A stretch of DNA of 38,535 bases, taken from contig JARIGS010000026.1 of assembly GCA_029288725.1 (NCBI GenBank), positions 1-38,535 of the forward strand. The letters are read 5' to 3'. Both the position numbers and the translations under genes were made by a program. Under the pieces are notes generated by a model that worked only from the letters and a program-made list of their open reading frames with translations, made no database searches and was not told where the DNA came from. Positions 18,461 through 26,922 of the stretch are shown piece by piece (positions within the stretch are counted from its first letter, which is position 1; the number at the start of each line of letters is the position of its first letter). The DNA comes from Candidatus Nomurabacteria bacterium (GTDB taxonomy: Bacteria; Patescibacteriota; Minisyncoccia; Phycocordibacterales; UBA9973).

Positions 18461-18491
18461 AAAGGCCCGCATTATATGCGGGCCTTTCTTT
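18461..18491 (+). terminator. Intrinsic terminator
   Basis: AAAGGCCCGCAT-TAT-ATGCGGGCCTTT. Confidence 0.85.
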
Positions 18492-18566
18492 AATTAAAAA
18501 GACCATTTCCCACCATTGATTTTTTACTCAAAAAACGCTATTCTACGTGAACCTTTACAGGTAATT

Positions 18567-18637
18567 TGCGGGTTCGTCTAATGGTAGGACTACGGTTTCT
18601 GGTACCGTCTATTGGGGTTCGAGTCCCTGACCCGCAG
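18567..18637 (+). tRNA. tRNA-Gln (CTG)
   Basis: Acceptor TGCGGGT/ACCCGCA (U1-A72), anticodon arm ACGGT-TTCTGGT-ACCGT, T-arm GGGTTCGAGTCCC variant. Confidence 0.88.
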
Positions 18638-18678
18638 CAGTAATTAAAATGACTTAAAATTCAGTTTCTTGTATTTTT

Positions 18679-19365
18679 ATGGAAAACTATTTAAAAACAT
18701 TATGGGGTAAAATTATTGCCTTTGGGGGAGGGGTTCTTGTCATATTTGGAATAATTGACTACGTGGTAAAATGGGGAATATATACCTTCATCTTAGAAAA
18801 AATAATTGAGCCTGTTATCAGCTTAGTATTAAACAATATGACACCCCTTATTCTATTTTTAATAGTGATATGGATTATTTTTTTAACAATTCGCATAAAA
18901 GATTTTCTTTTTAGAAATCCTTCTTCTAGGGCTGATAATGTATCAGATTCAAAATTTAATGAAGATTTTGAAGAAATAAAAAAGACGGTAAAGTTTTTGA
19001 GAGAAAATAGCGTGATTTTAAAAAATAATTTTGATAAAGAAACCGGAGCTATAAAATCTAGAATGTCAGAATTGGAAGATGATACATATGAAGTAAAAAG
19101 AGAGATATTTAAAAATCAAGCAAAAGAATATGAAGAAAAAGGGCAGGAAGGAGGGATTCTTTGTCGAATAAACTTACTAGAAATGGATATAAAAAAGAAT
19201 TGGGATTTTAGAATCCACGATACACTGAATGATATTTTGAAGTATTTACAAAGTCATTCTGTTTTTAGTCAATCAGCATCAAAACTAAAAAATACACTTG
19301 AAAAACTTCCTGTAGAATATGATCTTATTAAACAGAAAATTTTAGATTCTATTAAATTTCACTAA
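18679..19365 (+). CDS. Hypothetical two-TM protein with coiled-coil C-terminal region
   Basis: Two N-terminal hydrophobic segments then charged heptad-like region; AT-rich gene. Confidence 0.55.
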   Translation: MENYLKTLWGKIIAFGGGVLVIFGIIDYVVKWGIYTFILEKIIEPVISLVLNNMTPLILFLIVIWIIFLTIRIKDFLFRNPSSRADNVSDSKFNEDFEEIKKTVKFLRENSVILKNNFDKETGAIKSRMSELEDDTYEVKREIFKNQAKEYEEKGQEGGILCRINLLEMDIKKNWDFRIHDTLNDILKYLQSHSVFSQSASKLKNTLEKLPVEYDLIKQKILDSIKFH

Positions 19366-19435
19366 CTATATTTACCGAAAGAATTTGCTCCCAACCTAAT
19401 AAAAGATCCAGTGTCATTAGATATGATCTCGTCAT

Positions 19436-19470
19436 ATTAAAAATGCCACCCCTATTTGGAGATGGCATTA
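19436..19470 (-). terminator. Intrinsic terminator (minus strand)
   Basis: AATGCCA (19442-19448)/TGGCATT (19463-19469), T-rich tail on the minus strand. Confidence 0.65.
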
Positions 19471-19473
19471 TTC

Positions 19474-19998
19474 TCAATTTAAAATTAAGAGTAGATTAGA
19501 AAATTCTGTTTCAGGAGTAACAACACCAAAGTTGGTAGCGCGTACACCGTCTTCAGGGTTAAAAGAAAGAGCAGAGGGATACCCGGGGGAGAGCTCTCCG
19601 TTGAAATGTTTACATGCTAGTTCAATAAACCCCCGTTCCTCTTCTTCTAGGAAGATCATTAATCTAAATCCACAAGGGAGAAGATCAAGTTTAATCAGCT
19701 CTCTAAAAATGACCAAGGCTTGGGCTGCGTCAAATTTTTTGAGTGTGCCCATTTCTGAAGACTGCTTGATTATTTCCTGTATGGACATTTTTCCTTCATA
19801 CCCGTACAGTCTTGCGGTCGATTCTTTAACCCCATCAATTTTCCTTGTCTCGCAAAACTTAAAGGTAAGAAGTCCTGAATACCGATCAGAGGATAAGCCA
19901 CGAAGTGTTTCCTGTAGGAGCTTTATCAAATCAACTTTTTCTTGCGAAGCTCCGATTGTAATATCGGGGTGTTCAACCAAGACGATTTTATTTTCCAT
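19474..19998 (-). CDS. Hypothetical protein
   Basis: 174 aa ORF with downstream terminator. Confidence 0.55.
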   Translation of the reverse strand: MENKIVLVEHPDITIGASQEKVDLIKLLQETLRGLSSDRYSGLLTFKFCETRKIDGVKESTARLYGYEGKMSIQEIIKQSSEMGTLKKFDAAQALVIFRELIKLDLLPCGFRLMIFLEEEERGFIELACKHFNGELSPGYPSALSFNPEDGVRATNFGVVTPETEFSNLLLILN

Positions 19999-20150
19999 GC
20001 TTTTAATTTTTCTTTATTTTACATATAAAATATATTTTATCAATATAAATTGAGTATCAACATTGATTCACACAGTCTATAAGATTGGGATAGGTTACCT
20101 TACAGAATAATAATGTCTTTTTAATGGACAAACAGGGTATAATGTAATTA

Positions 20151-20987
20151 ATGTATTATGAAGAAGATAAGGTTACTGTTTTTGTTGTTAAGACAGGACA
20201 TAAGATTACGCTTTATTTTAAAATTTTAGTGCTTTTCTTTAGTGAGGCTATGCTGGCTTATTTCATAATAGTACTTTCTATGGGATTAGCTCCTCTCATA
20301 AGAGTCCCTCGAGTTCTTCTATCGGTTTTAGATCAATATGCACCCTTAATATTGAATTCATGGCCTACTGCTATTCTTGTGATCGGCCTGACTTTACTTA
20401 TTACACAGCGTAGCTCCATAGACGAGTTCATAAGAAAAAGAATGACTAAAGCGGGGCCGGGTGGGGTAGAAGGAGGAATATTAAATCCTCAAGAGTCTCA
20501 AGCAGAGCTTGATGCAGCGAGTAAGGGCGAGACAGCAGGTGCCATAACTCCAGTAGCCACACCGGGGGCTGTAGCTGAAGAAAATGGGATTGGTCACGGT
20601 TCTGGTGCAACAACAGAACCTACTCCCGAAGAAAACCTCGCGGTGTCCGAGCCGAGATCTCAAATTCAAGAGTTGTCCAGAGAGTTGATGTTTGAAAGAA
20701 TCTATAATTTAATATTTGGCACGCAGATTTCAGTTCTTGTGTGGCTTCGAAACAACTTAGCTGGTATATGGTACGCGGCACTTGCTAATGTCTATGAACA
20801 ATGGAGAACGAATGACGAGATTCTCAAAAATTATTCATTGGATAATTATATCGGTTTTCTTATTGCCAACGGCCTCATTGTTCCGGTTGAAGAAGTTGGG
20901 GGACGTAAGTTTAGAATTACAGATTTTGGGCTCGACTTTCTGAGCTTTATTGACAGGAGAGGCTATAGCCAATACAAGCCACATTAA
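20151..20987 (+). CDS. Membrane protein with linker and C-terminal winged-helix-like domain
   Basis: N-terminal TM segments, Gly/Thr/Pro/Glu-rich linker, C-terminal IGFLIANGLIVPVEEVGGRKFRITDFGLDFLSFI; TATAAT 7 nt before ATG. Confidence 0.55.
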   Translation: MYYEEDKVTVFVVKTGHKITLYFKILVLFFSEAMLAYFIIVLSMGLAPLIRVPRVLLSVLDQYAPLILNSWPTAILVIGLTLLITQRSSIDEFIRKRMTKAGPGGVEGGILNPQESQAELDAASKGETAGAITPVATPGAVAEENGIGHGSGATTEPTPEENLAVSEPRSQIQELSRELMFERIYNLIFGTQISVLVWLRNNLAGIWYAALANVYEQWRTNDEILKNYSLDNYIGFLIANGLIVPVEEVGGRKFRITDFGLDFLSFIDRRGYSQYKPH

Positions 20988-21019
20988 TTCAGGTCTGAAA
21001 ACTGATATAATAATCCGGT

Positions 21020-21826
21020 ATGGATAGTATTCATCAAATTCAGAAAATAGGCTCATACCTGCATGTGGACGAGCAGGGCTTTATCATTAATCCGACCTCA
21101 ATACATACAATCCAGCCCGAATGGTTACCTATTGTTGAAAAGGTGAAGGAGGCATACATGCAGCATTTCGGAGTTAATTTGCATAGCGTGTATATCAGAG
21201 GATCAGTTGCGAAGGGGCAGGCGATAGAGAATATTTCCGATGTCGATTCGTTTGCCGTTATTACGCTTCCTTATGAAAAGATAGATACTTCATGGTCTGA
21301 TGCCTTTGAAGAGAAACTTATTTCTGAGTATCCGTTTGTCAAAGGAATTGAAATGGGATGCATCCCGCTAGAAGAGATTCAAGATCATAAGGGCGATCAA
21401 ATCATGATCAAGACCCAGAGTGTTTGTATATATGGAGAAAGTCTTGCCAATACGATTCCTCCTATGAAGCCGGGCACGGATACTGCACAGCACGTAAAAT
21501 ACATACAGATTGAAATTATTAAAACTAAGCAATGGCTTGAAGGTGAACACACTGAAGAGGAAATAAAAAGAAAATGTACCTGGATCATGAAGCGCATGCT
21601 TCGTTCAGGATTTGAACTAGTAATGGAGCGTTCCCAGAAATACACTCGAGACTTGTATCTTTGCTATGAAGGGTTTTCAGAATACTATCCTGAGAAGAAA
21701 GAAGCTATGTACCGAGTTTTGGAATTGGCAGTCAACCCCACATCTGACAAGTCTGAAATAGGGATTGTCTTGGAAGGTATTGGGTCATGGATGACTGAGG
21801 AAGTCGAAAGAAGCTGGCGTAATTAG
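21020..21826 (+). CDS. Nucleotidyltransferase-fold protein
   Basis: VYIRGSVAKGQAIENISDVDSFAVI matches the GSxxxG...SDxD NTase signature. Confidence 0.75.
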   Translation: MDSIHQIQKIGSYLHVDEQGFIINPTSIHTIQPEWLPIVEKVKEAYMQHFGVNLHSVYIRGSVAKGQAIENISDVDSFAVITLPYEKIDTSWSDAFEEKLISEYPFVKGIEMGCIPLEEIQDHKGDQIMIKTQSVCIYGESLANTIPPMKPGTDTAQHVKYIQIEIIKTKQWLEGEHTEEEIKRKCTWIMKRMLRSGFELVMERSQKYTRDLYLCYEGFSEYYPEKKEAMYRVLELAVNPTSDKSEIGIVLEGIGSWMTEEVERSWRN

Positions 21827-21856
21827 TTTTGAAATAGAAACGATAAGTAAATATCC

Positions 21857-22648
21857 ATGAACGACTTTCTCAAAAATACTTTTAATAACCAAGCCGAGTT
21901 GTATAACGAGGTTCGCCCACGATATCCGTCGGAGCTTTTTGATGTCCTGGAAGAAGCTGCCAAGCTTTCTAAGGATTCCCGTCTACTTGAAATAGGGGCG
22001 GGGACCGGTCAGGCTACAAAGCCTTTTGCAGAGAAAGGCTACAATGTAACTGCTGTTGAGCTTGGTGATGAGATGGCAAATGTTGCGAGAAGGGAACTTG
22101 CTGGTTTTGGAAATGTGGAAGTAATCACAAATTCGTTTGAAGATGTTGAATTGCCTTTACGAAGTTTTGATTTAGTATATTGCGCCACCGCATTTCACTG
22201 GATCAAGCCAGAGGTGAAATTTGCAAAGACACATACACTGCTTAAGGACGGTGGCTATCTGGCAATCATCTACACTCATTATATTTCCGACAAGGAGCAT
22301 GATGACTTCTTCAAGGCGGCTCAGGCTATCTTTGAAAAGTATGACAAGTACAATTCCACTGCTGCGGGAAAATCCCCTGTATTGCCAACCGATGAGGTTA
22401 AGGAAGTAAAGCTAGATACAGAATTGTTTGAACCGATGCTTTTCAAGGCTTTTCCTGAGGTTCTACGCTACAGCATCGATGATTATATTAAGCTTATTTC
22501 CACGTTCTCATTTGTCATTGCAATGGATGCAAATGACAGAGAAAATTTTTTGATGGAAATCAGAGAGTTGGGCAACAAAGAGTACGGCGGCATAGTCACT
22601 ATTCCTCTTAGCATGTCACTGACACTTGGAAGAAAGATTGGAAACTAA
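21857..22648 (+). CDS. Class I SAM-dependent methyltransferase
   Basis: RLLEIGAGTGQATKPFAEKGYNVTAVELGDEM; FDLVYCATAFHWI. Confidence 0.88.
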   Translation: MNDFLKNTFNNQAELYNEVRPRYPSELFDVLEEAAKLSKDSRLLEIGAGTGQATKPFAEKGYNVTAVELGDEMANVARRELAGFGNVEVITNSFEDVELPLRSFDLVYCATAFHWIKPEVKFAKTHTLLKDGGYLAIIYTHYISDKEHDDFFKAAQAIFEKYDKYNSTAAGKSPVLPTDEVKEVKLDTELFEPMLFKAFPEVLRYSIDDYIKLISTFSFVIAMDANDRENFLMEIRELGNKEYGGIVTIPLSMSLTLGRKIGN

Positions 22649-22685
22649 ACTGCTCGAGGAGGCGGGCAAATGATATACTTACAGA

Positions 22686-23189
22686 ATGAATAATTCTGGG
22701 CATCTGATTTTTAATGAAGATCTAAAAACCATTCTTCTTGGTGTTAAAAGTGAAGATGTTATTACCGATGCAGTAAGAAAGTTTGCAGTTACAAAAAACC
22801 TTCTCGAGAAAAAAGAATTTCATATTACGATTGTTGGAAGGGAGACGGGGGAAAAGCTTCTGGCTGAAAATATTGATTTTAATAAAATAAAAGAGTTGGT
22901 AGAATCTTTCGAATGGCAGTTTTCATTGAATCAGGAATTCTATTTCATTACCAAATCATATCCTGATGAGCAGAGAAGTTCCGTTATCGAAATCGTACAG
23001 CTTCCTGACCTACTAGGTTTTTATGAACAATTAAATCAATTAACTGGTCAGAATTTTGCCCTGCCATTTTCTCACGTAACACTTTTTACCAATAGTACGA
23101 AACAGGAAAACCAACTCAGGGGAATAGGCATATATTCAGAGGCAGAAATGAAAGATCTTTCTCCAGAATTGGTTCAGATTACTACATAG
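22686..23189 (+). CDS. 2H phosphoesterase-like protein
   Basis: Paired HxTx motifs: FHITIVG and SHVTLFTN. Confidence 0.55.
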   Translation: MNNSGHLIFNEDLKTILLGVKSEDVITDAVRKFAVTKNLLEKKEFHITIVGRETGEKLLAENIDFNKIKELVESFEWQFSLNQEFYFITKSYPDEQRSSVIEIVQLPDLLGFYEQLNQLTGQNFALPFSHVTLFTNSTKQENQLRGIGIYSEAEMKDLSPELVQITT

Positions 23190-23261
23190 ATCCCACTTCG
23201 CCCCCAGACGGCCAGCAAGTAAAAAAGTAGAATGAATCTCCACCGTGTTACAATTTGAAAT

Positions 23262-23750
23262 ATGAATAATCTCCATCAGGAATTAGCACAGGAACTTATA
23301 GCCATGAGAATAGAAGATCAGCGTATGAGAAATTCGGGCGTTTTTGACACGGAAGTTGATGTAAAGAATACGGAAAGAATGAAAGAAATCGTCGAACATG
23401 GTGGCTGGCCAACTATTTCTAAGGTTGGAGAAGAAGCTGCAGATGCTGCCTGGATATTGGTACAGCATGCTGACGAGGATCTCAGCTTTCAGGAAAAATG
23501 TCTGGAGCTAATGAAGGCTCAACCCAAAGGTGAAATAAGAAAGCGAAATATCGCCTTACTTGAAGATCGTGTACGTGTCAGTAAGGGAATGCCACAATTG
23601 TATGGCACGCAATTTTACAAAGGACCAGGTGGAGAATATATTCGACGCCCAATTGAAGATGAGGAACATGTCGTAGAAAGAAGGTTAGAAGTTGGTCTCC
23701 GCACTTTGGAAGAAGAGGAGGCTACAATGAATGGTAAGGAAAGGAAATAA
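23262..23750 (+). CDS. DUF6624-like protein
   Basis: ELIAMRIEDQRMR...HGGWPTISKVGEEAADAAWILVQHADEDLSFQEKCLELM...LEDRVRVSKGMPQLYGTQ. Confidence 0.65.
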   Translation: MNNLHQELAQELIAMRIEDQRMRNSGVFDTEVDVKNTERMKEIVEHGGWPTISKVGEEAADAAWILVQHADEDLSFQEKCLELMKAQPKGEIRKRNIALLEDRVRVSKGMPQLYGTQFYKGPGGEYIRRPIEDEEHVVERRLEVGLRTLEEEEATMNGKERK

Positions 23751-23836
23751 ACCGAGCACCCCCATTTTCCTTTCTGCACTACTCATCCTTTTAGTGAAAG
23801 CTACACATTTTTTACAGTTTGAGTTACAGTACTAGC

Positions 23837-24505
23837 ATGAAAACCTACAAGTATCTCGGCCTTCTCACCACTCTGTACGTGACCTTTCAGTTAGTTTCCG
23901 ATATCACCGCAGGAAAGATAGTGCAATTGGGTATCTTCACTGTCTCTGTCACAGCTCTTTATTTTCCGTTTACGTTCATCTTTGGCGATGTACTGACCGA
24001 AGTGTATGGGTATGCCAGAGCTCGAAGTGTGGTCTGGAAAGTGCTGCTCGCGTCGGTGCTTGCAGGAATTATATATCAGCTAGTTATACTGTTACCTCCC
24101 GCTCAGGGCTTTGGGGCCAATGCGGCATATGCAACAGTGCTCGGTTCAGTACCGCGAATTCTGCTTGGCGGATGGCTGGCGGTCTGGGCCGGAGGAATGC
24201 TTAATGATTATGTCATGGCAAAAATGAAAGTTGCCACTAAAGGAAAATATCTCTGGGCTCGTACCATCGGTTCAACAATAGCCAGTGAATTTGTAAACTC
24301 AATCTTGTTTTACGCTATCGCTCTTTATGCCATTCTTCCAAACGGCTTACTCATTAGTTCTATTCTTTCTGCGTGGTTTCTGAAGGTGATTGTTGAAGTT
24401 GTATTGACCCCCGTAACGTACGTAGTGGTTGCGAAGTTGAAGAAAGAGGAGCAGGAAGATTATTATGATACCGATACTAATTTTAATCCATTGATTATTA
24501 GATAA
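23837..24505 (+). CDS. VUT/YhhQ-family queuosine precursor transporter
   Basis: LVSDITAGKIVQLG...YFPFTFIFGDVLTEVYGYARARSVVW; GKYLWARTIGSTIASEFVNSILFY. Confidence 0.85.
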   Translation: MKTYKYLGLLTTLYVTFQLVSDITAGKIVQLGIFTVSVTALYFPFTFIFGDVLTEVYGYARARSVVWKVLLASVLAGIIYQLVILLPPAQGFGANAAYATVLGSVPRILLGGWLAVWAGGMLNDYVMAKMKVATKGKYLWARTIGSTIASEFVNSILFYAIALYAILPNGLLISSILSAWFLKVIVEVVLTPVTYVVVAKLKKEEQEDYYDTDTNFNPLIIR

Positions 24506-24508
24506 ATT

Positions 24509-25288
24509 ATGGAACTTTTTTATAAGCTCGCCAATTCATTACGACGAATATACTGGTTCATCTTTCGGCCAAATACCGTCGGAGTGAAATGTCTCATTGA
24601 GCATGACGGAGAATATCTTTTAATACAGACTTCATATTCTGGAACATATTGGACCTTGCCTGGAGGGGGTGTTAAAAAGAATGAAAAGTTGGAAGATGCA
24701 GCACGAAGGGAAGTAAAGGAGGAGCTTGGAATTGAGATAGGGAATATTCAAAAGCTTGGTTTTTATAACAGTACTGCGGAGTATAAAAAAGATACGGTGT
24801 ATCTTTTCCGAGCCCATGTTGATGAGAAAGATTTTAAGAAAAATCATGAAGTCTCGATGGCGCAGTGGTTTCCGAAAGATGGGCTACCAGAACATACATC
24901 AACCGCAATTAGAAAAATCTTGCCATTGATACGGACAGAGGATCTTCGTATGAAATTGGAAGAAGTTCCTATCGATGAAAAACCAAAAATATTTTTAGCA
25001 TACTGTGACGAGTGTATTCGTCAAAAGGAAGAAGGTCTGCTTCGAGCTGAAGGGGTTGCATATAACATCACTGGTTGTATTTTTATGAAGGAATTAAGCA
25101 AGATTCCCGTGATAGAAAGAGTGATTGATTTTGCTAGCATTATGGAAATTCCCAGAGAAACCAGTGAAGGTGCTGGCATACGAATCGGTGAAAAGTGGAC
25201 ACCAGAACTTGCGGGGACGTACAAAGAGAAACAATACGAAGAGTTACTATTGCTGATAGCGGATGTGAGGGAGAAATATGGAAAATGA
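24509..25288 (+). CDS. Nudix hydrolase with uncharacterised C-terminal extension
   Basis: Nudix box GGGVKKNEKLEDAARREVKEELGI; about 100 further residues unassigned. Confidence 0.8.
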   Translation: MELFYKLANSLRRIYWFIFRPNTVGVKCLIEHDGEYLLIQTSYSGTYWTLPGGGVKKNEKLEDAARREVKEELGIEIGNIQKLGFYNSTAEYKKDTVYLFRAHVDEKDFKKNHEVSMAQWFPKDGLPEHTSTAIRKILPLIRTEDLRMKLEEVPIDEKPKIFLAYCDECIRQKEEGLLRAEGVAYNITGCIFMKELSKIPVIERVIDFASIMEIPRETSEGAGIRIGEKWTPELAGTYKEKQYEELLLLIADVREKYGK

Positions 25289-25301
25289 TTTGAGAAACAA
25301 A

Positions 25302-25322
25302 AAAGCCGCTAAGAGCGGCTTT
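25302..25322. terminator. Bidirectional intrinsic terminator
   Basis: AAAGCCGCT-AAG-AGCGGCTTT between convergent genes; T-run on the minus strand. Confidence 0.8.
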
Positions 25323-25327
25323 AAGTT

Positions 25328-25867
25328 TTATCTTACTGATTTCTGTCGAGGGTGGTCATAGAACACTCGTGCACTAAGTGTGTCACATATGTGAATAAAT
25401 GCGGCGAGCGATCCCTGAACGCGTTTGGTAGGATGGTAGTCGTTGCCCTCGCCGTGTACATATTTGAGAGCATTCCAGTGCTGGTTAGTCAGCTCAATAT
25501 TGTACCCCCTTACAATGTTTTGAAGGAATCTCCATTTTGCTTTTTCATTGATAAGATCGAGGCGACCGCCAATGTACTTAAACGGTTTTTCAATATCATG
25601 AAGAAGCAACGTTAATAATGCATCGGAAAGAGTAAAATGATAGCCTCTCTCTTCCGCATACAGTTCATAGAGATCCGTAGCAAATTGCATTGTTTCGGTG
25701 AGGTGATCAACGTAGCCGCCCTCCCAGGCCTGGTGTTTCCTTTTTGAACCGGGCGAAGAAATTATTTTTTCCTTATGATCTTCCAGTAACCTTGCGCATC
25801 TTGCATCGTTTGGTGCATGGATAAGCAGGAGATATTCCTCAAGTGTTTTCTTTCTCATTATTTTCAA
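25328..25867 (-). CDS. HD-domain protein
   Basis: HQAWEGGYVDHLTETMQFA...LLTLLLHDIEKPFKYIGG. Confidence 0.65.
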   Translation of the reverse strand: MKIMRKKTLEEYLLLIHAPNDARCARLLEDHKEKIISSPGSKRKHQAWEGGYVDHLTETMQFATDLYELYAEERGYHFTLSDALLTLLLHDIEKPFKYIGGRLDLINEKAKWRFLQNIVRGYNIELTNQHWNALKYVHGEGNDYHPTKRVQGSLAAFIHICDTLSARVFYDHPRQKSVR

Positions 25868-25905
25868 TTTTTTCTCATACTACGTTTTAAGACTAGTTTG
25901 TCAAC

Positions 25906-25929
25906 AAAAAAGCCCCAATGGGGCTTTTT
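25906..25929 (-). terminator. Intrinsic terminator
   Basis: AAAAAGCCCC-AAT-GGGGCTTTTT. Confidence 0.85.
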
Positions 25930-25944
25930 GAATTCTTGAAAACA

Positions 25945-26391
25945 CTACGCGCGATGGATATAGCCAAATCTTCCGCTGAGGTGATGCGGGCGATGGCTTA
26001 CCTTTTTGATGCCTTCGCCGGGGTAGACGGGGCCGGAAGGTTCCGATTCGGGTGGTGGCATTTTGATTACCACCCCAGGCCGTTTCAGGGCAATGATGCC
26101 GCTGTCGAGGTACTGCTGGAAAAGTGTGGGATTTAGTATCCGCCATTTTCCGGCAAGTGCTCTGAGCTTTATTGTGCCGTGCTCATAACGAACTGCTGCA
26201 ATCTCTTCTTCTTTGATCCAGTACGAACAGCGCTTGCCGTTAATGACGAGTTCAAACAAGACCTGGCCGCCCGTGATCATGGTTGGCTTGGCGGTTTCGA
26301 CCAGCGGTGGCTGACCTGGCTCGTTAAGTACTACTAAGTACGTCCTGATTTTCAGGATAGTTTCCGTAGGGGTTTCTTGAGTTTTTGACAT
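25945..26391 (-). CDS. Hypothetical protein
   Basis: 148 aa ORF upstream of a terminator on the minus strand. Confidence 0.5.
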   Translation of the reverse strand: MSKTQETPTETILKIRTYLVVLNEPGQPPLVETAKPTMITGGQVLFELVINGKRCSYWIKEEEIAAVRYEHGTIKLRALAGKWRILNPTLFQQYLDSGIIALKRPGVVIKMPPPESEPSGPVYPGEGIKKVSHRPHHLSGRFGYIHRA

Positions 26392-26466
26392 AGTGCAAGT
26401 ATTTGTTTTTTTAAAATACTACATCAAAATCAGAAAATGTACAGGGTATGCTAAAATTATTACGTC

Positions 26467-26922
26467 ATGCAAAAACGCCTTATTCCATCAATCCTTCTCA
26501 CGCTTTATAGCGCATTGCTTATCAAAGTCATGGTCTTTAAGGATCTGCCGGTTATTCGAGTAGGAGGGCTGATGTTTAAGTTTGGAGGCAAGGAGGCTGT
26601 CCGTCCACCAAACTTTGTGCCGTTCAGAACCATCGCACACTACGTGTTTGGCAGTCAGGGAATAATCATTGGCGGCATTAACCTTGTCGGCAATATTGCC
26701 TTGCTGGTACCGATCGGATTTCTTGTTCCACTGGTGTATCGAACTATGACCTGGAAGAAAGCTGTTATCCTCGGCATTGCGGCTGGACTTGTCATTGAAT
26801 TACTCCAGACCGTATTGCATGTCGGAATATTTGATATTGATGATCTGATACTCAATGCTCTTGGCGTGCTGATTGGGTACGGAATGTTTGTACTTATTTT
26901 TTCTTCTTCGAAAAACGCTTGA
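26467..26922 (+). CDS. VanZ-family protein
   Basis: NFVPFRTI...GGINLVGNIALLVPIGFLVPLVYR...AGLVIELLQTVLHVGIFDIDDLILNALGVLIGY. Confidence 0.88.
   Translation: MQKRLIPSILLTLYSALLIKVMVFKDLPVIRVGGLMFKFGGKEAVRPPNFVPFRTIAHYVFGSQGIIIGGINLVGNIALLVPIGFLVPLVYRTMTWKKAVILGIAAGLVIELLQTVLHVGIFDIDDLILNALGVLIGYGMFVLIFSSSKNA

Noticed and set aside
18567-18660. tRNA-Gln as a proven integration site
   Set aside because: No integrase and no second copy of the tRNA 3' end noticed; retained only as a compositional observation
23751-23836. preQ1 riboswitch upstream of the queuosine precursor transporter
   Set aside because: No recognisable preQ1-I or preQ1-II consensus in the short leader
26894-26922. 29-nt convergent 3' overlap of the VanZ and GT2-GtrA genes
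   Set aside because: Both genes look intact; short convergent overlaps are ordinary in compact genomes
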